Positions 61,934-64,000 of a stretch of 64,000 nucleotides of DNA are shown one piece after another. Made by a program: the position numbers and the translations under genes. Each line of letters begins with the position of its first letter. The first letter of the stretch is position 1. The notes beneath the pieces were generated by a model. That model was not told the origin of the DNA. It searched no databases and saw only the letters and a list, made by a program, of their open reading frames with translations. The DNA lies in the NCBI RefSeq assembly GCF_003148465.1, contig NZ_QGGI01000001.1:221170-285169 (forward strand). The letters run 5' to 3'. This DNA is from Oceanotoga teriensis (GTDB taxonomy: Bacteria; Thermotogota; Thermotogae; Petrotogales; Petrotogaceae).

Positions 61934-62638
61934 TCACTCCAATATTGTTTTTATTAAGTCATATACTTTTTGATCTATATAGTTTCTTTTATAAGTTTGA
62001 TCGCCTACATTAACAATCATAGGTTTGTTGAATATCGTTTTTAAAGTTAACTTATCATAGTCAGTTATAGAATAATTATTAAACGCGCTTATCAAAGCAT
62101 ACACAGATTCATCTGTTAGATTAGTTTCTCTGTCATATTTTCTTATAACATCTCTATATTTTCCTATGAATAATGATTGAATAGGATTTATATTGCTAAA
62201 TTTTAAAGCTGTTATAAATCCATCAATATCTTCTGAAGGTTTATTCAATAATTCTGTAAATTCTTTTATTAGATCTATATTTAAATTTATATAATATTTA
62301 AAATCTGATTTTAAATTAAATTGATTTAAAAATTCATCTGTAGCTATTATTAAACTTTTATTGTTTATATTTTTATTTGTATCTGGGAAAGTACTATTAT
62401 TAGGTATTTTAGTTATTTGAATTCTTTTATTATCATTTATAACTCTTATAAAATATAAATCATCTTCATATGATATTGCATAAGTATTTTTAGATGCTTT
62501 TAATGGTTCTGAATTATTTATTTTGAAATATTTGTATCCAAAAAAACCTATAATTGCTATAAGTATTAATATGATAATTAACAACCATAATTTTCCTTTT
62601 GATTTTTTCTTTTTACTTCCTAAATATATATTTGCCAT
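61934..62638 (-). CDS. Membrane protein of unknown function next to LCP gene
   Basis: Protein of 234 residues with a basic N-terminus (SKKKKSKGK), one hydrophobic helix (about residues 18-36) and an extracytoplasmic remainder rich in Asn, Asp and Ile. No recognisable motif, and no cysteine. The size and topology match those of the LCP neighbour and it could be a remote LCP- or LytR-related partner, but I cannot show this. It starts directly after the yqeK stop with GGAGGTG inside that gene and ends 5 bases before the LCP TTG. Confidence 0.75.
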   Translation of the reverse strand: MANIYLGSKKKKSKGKLWLLIIILILIAIIGFFGYKYFKINNSEPLKASKNTYAISYEDDLYFIRVINDNKRIQITKIPNNSTFPDTNKNINNKSLIIATDEFLNQFNLKSDFKYYINLNIDLIKEFTELLNKPSEDIDGFITALKFSNINPIQSLFIGKYRDVIRKYDRETNLTDESVYALISAFNNYSITDYDKLTLKTIFNKPMIVNVGDQTYKRNYIDQKVYDLIKTILE

Positions 62639-63208
62639 TTAAATCTGCACCTCCAGGACATGTTTATTCCAATATTCTATAGTTTCGTCTAATATCAATA
62701 ACCTATTTTTTAATGCATAAGTTATTTTTCCTTTCATTACATAATTGTATGCTTCATCTAAAGATTTTTCAGATATTTTTCTTAATTCCTCAACTCCTTT
62801 ATAATCCCTTGTTTGTTCAGCTGAATCAGAAATCACCAAAGCTTTTGTTATATCATTGGAATTGATACATCCAGAAGTATGATAATATATTGCCTGATAT
62901 ATTTCTTCGTCTAATTCATATTTTTCTTTTAAATATAGAGCTGCTATCTTACCATGTAATAACAATGGATAGTTTATTTCATACATTTTTAAATTTAATT
63001 TATATTTTTTTGCTTGCTCCATAAGTGTCTTAGAATTTTTTTCTCTGAAAATATCATGGCCTAAAGCTGCTATTTCACATTTTTTTGAATCTAAAGAAAA
63101 TATTTTTGAAAGTTTTTCTATATAGTCTTTCACAGAATAAACGTGTTTTAATCTTCTTTCACTTAAATTTTCTTCTATTTCTTTTTTTATAAAATCTATT
63201 TCATTCAT
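62639..63208 (-). CDS. yqeK: HD-domain hydrolase, YqeK family
   Basis: Metal-dependent phosphohydrolase of 189 residues. RLKHVYSVKDYIEKLS, AALGHDIFRE (HD motif), LLLHGKIAALYLKEKY and AIYYHTSG supply the metal ligands of the YqeK group, for which diadenosine tetraphosphate hydrolysis has been shown in some bacteria. In many Firmicutes yqeK is next to an LCP gene, and the same proximity holds here. It begins 33 bases after the pduO-type gene. Confidence 0.9.
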   Translation of the reverse strand: MNEIDFIKKEIEENLSERRLKHVYSVKDYIEKLSKIFSLDSKKCEIAALGHDIFREKNSKTLMEQAKKYKLNLKMYEINYPLLLHGKIAALYLKEKYELDEEIYQAIYYHTSGCINSNDITKALVISDSAEQTRDYKGVEELRKISEKSLDEAYNYVMKGKITYALKNRLLILDETIEYWNKHVLEVQI

Positions 63209-63241
63209 TATTTAAACACCGCCAAATTCACTTTACATATA

Positions 63242-63769
63242 TTACCATTTCTTATATTCTAATTTATCTTCTAAATGTTCTTCAAATCTTGCAATAATAA
63301 ATAATAAATCAGAAAGTCTGTTAACATATTTGTTCAACTGTTCGGGAACTTGCGACACTTTAGAAAGAGAAATTATTCTTCTTTCAGCTCTTCTTGCAAT
63401 TGTTCTACAAACATCTAATTTTGATGATTGAATAGTATTGCCAGGTATTACAAATCCTTTTAAATTTAATCTTGTTTCATATTTATATACATATTGAGTT
63501 ATTTTTTCAACATCACTTTCTTCTATTGGTTTTACATAAAGTTTATCTTTGGATGCCAATTGTCCAGCAACCCGAAACAAATCGTTTTGTATATCTATAA
63601 GTATTTCTTTTATTTCATGTGATTTGACATAATGTTTTGATTCTCCAATATGAGAATTCAGTTCGTCTATAGTTCCATAAGACTCTACTCTTATATCATC
63701 TTTCCAAACTCTTTCTCCACTCCAAAGGCTTGTTTGACCTTTATCTCCTTTTTTTGTAGAAATAGACAT
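63242..63769 (-). CDS. Corrinoid adenosyltransferase, PduO/MMAB type
   Basis: ATP:Co(I)rrinoid adenosyltransferase of the trimeric PduO family, 175 residues. STKKGDKGQTSLWSGERV (ATP loop), RVESYGTIDELNSHIG, and CRTIARRAERRI plus LNRLSDLLF-type end (VNRLSDLLFIIARFEE) are the landmarks. It is unrelated in fold to BtuR at 10898-11410, so two non-homologous enzymes for the same reaction occur in this genome. GGAGGTG precedes the ATG. First gene of the long minus-strand run. Confidence 0.96.
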   Translation of the reverse strand: MSISTKKGDKGQTSLWSGERVWKDDIRVESYGTIDELNSHIGESKHYVKSHEIKEILIDIQNDLFRVAGQLASKDKLYVKPIEESDVEKITQYVYKYETRLNLKGFVIPGNTIQSSKLDVCRTIARRAERRIISLSKVSQVPEQLNKYVNRLSDLLFIIARFEEHLEDKLEYKKW

Positions 63770-63798
63770 TTTTTCACCTCCAAAGTAATTATATCAAA

Positions 63799-63829
63799 AA
63801 AGGGAGGGTTTTATATAGGCCCTCCCTTT
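63799..63829 (-). terminator. Terminator of the elongation-factor gene
   Basis: AAAGGGAGGG (63799-63808) pairs with CCCTCCCTTT (63820-63829), 11-base loop; T-run beyond it on the minus strand (and A/T run on the other side). It separates the partial EF-G gene from the pduO-type gene. Confidence 0.92.
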
Positions 63830-63843
63830 AATTTTTTTTTAAT

Positions 63844-64000
63844 TTATTCTTCAACTTTGAATTCTTCAACTATTTTATTCTGTATATCAGGACTAATTTC
63901 CATATAGTGAGAGAATTTCATATTAAAATACCCTTTTCCTGAACTTAAAGAGTTTAATCGTGGTGAAAAATCCATCATTTCAGCTAATGGTATTTCAGCA
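63844..64000 (-). CDS. Elongation factor G, C-terminal fragment at the window edge
   Basis: Only the last 52 residues are in the window. They read AEIPLAEMMDFSPRLNSLSSGKGYFNM and then KFSHYMEISP, matching domain V of elongation factor G (canonical PLAEM.GY...LRS.T.GRG...M.F.HY.EVP). GRG is GKG and several other positions differ, so this could be the second EF-G-like paralogue found in Thermotogota instead of the main translocase. The start lies beyond position 64000. Confidence 0.85.
   Translation of the reverse strand, partial: AEIPLAEMMDFSPRLNSLSSGKGYFNMKFSHYMEISPDIQNKIVEEFKVEE

Noticed and set aside
1-64000. tRNA, rRNA, CRISPR or insertion sequence
   Set aside because: I saw no tRNA-like T-loop with acceptor arms, no rRNA stretches, no regularly spaced repeats and no transposase in any frame. 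A covariance-model scan would be needed to exclude a single tRNA fully.

Overview
The window is AT-rich, densely packed bacterial DNA with very short intergenic gaps. It contains 64 complete or near-complete protein genes plus the 3' end of one more, and no rRNA, tRNA, insertion sequence or CRISPR that I could recognise. The gene content points to a mesophilic member of the Thermotogota, probably Petrotogaceae (Geotoga/Oceanotoga-like). The reasons are the order glgD-glgC-(hypotheticals)-radical SAM-rnfCDGEAB, which I recall from Thermotoga maritima, a kinase-less PASTA protein in front of rsgA-rpe, fermentation-type iron alcohol dehydrogenases, a Na+/H+-pumping Rnf complex, and a cluster-borne anaerobic B12 pathway of the kind known in some Thermotogales. 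A clostridial or fusobacterial origin is the main alternative.

Layout. 1-7050 (+): a chemoreceptor, two exported or lipid-anchored proteins, two alpha/beta hydrolases and a membrane GGDEF protein. 7065-10764 (-): iron locus with dtxR-type regulator, feoA, feoA and feoB in one operon, preceded by a second dtxR-type regulator fused to a FeoA domain; each regulator gene has its own promoter followed by the same GTAG-N6-CTAC palindrome. 10831-25265 (+): corrinoid locus with btuR, a cobalamin riboswitch, then cbiC-D-ET-F-G-H-J, btuC-D-F, cbiA, cbiP, cbiB and cobD. 25267-27003: an ABC exporter. 27006-30660 (-): HD-GYP phosphodiesterase, iron alcohol dehydrogenase and ComB. 30892-32610: MATE exporter facing a VOC protein. 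32651-36631 (-): ychF-tmcAL-guaA.

36853-44790 (+): alcohol dehydrogenase, an rRNA-methyltransferase-like gene, a zinc protease, rsmB, rlmN, PASTA protein, rsgA, rpe and rdgB: mostly RNA modification, ribosome maturation and housecleaning. 44863-46925 (+): a self-contained two-gene unit, a radical SAM protein with a helix-hairpin-helix end and its partner of the DUF4130 type. 46923-48300: a metallo-beta-lactamase-fold protein (-) and a ferritin-like protein (+). 48336-63769 (-): nineteen genes in one direction with almost no gaps: pduO-type adenosyltransferase, yqeK, LCP and ABC envelope genes, ndk, an rRNA-methyltransferase paralogue, glgD/glgC, three uncharacterised genes and rnfCDGEAB. 63844-64000 (-): the end of an elongation factor G gene.

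How it fits together. Adenosylcobalamin is supplied by uptake (BtuCDF), late corrin-ring synthesis (Cbi proteins) and adenosylation (BtuR and PduO types), with a riboswitch limiting the cbi genes when cofactor is plentiful. Iron uptake feeds the many Fe-S and Fe enzymes (Rnf, radical SAM proteins, alcohol dehydrogenases, ferritin-like protein). Rnf couples ferredoxin and NAD+ redox to an ion gradient, and GlgC/GlgD direct sugar to glycogen. The most noteworthy observations are the duplicated regulator operator, an RnfB lacking its ferredoxin domain, the uncharacterised radical SAM/membrane-protein trio beside Rnf, the radical SAM-DUF4130 pair without its usual uracil-DNA-glycosylase part, and the PASTA protein without a kinase.
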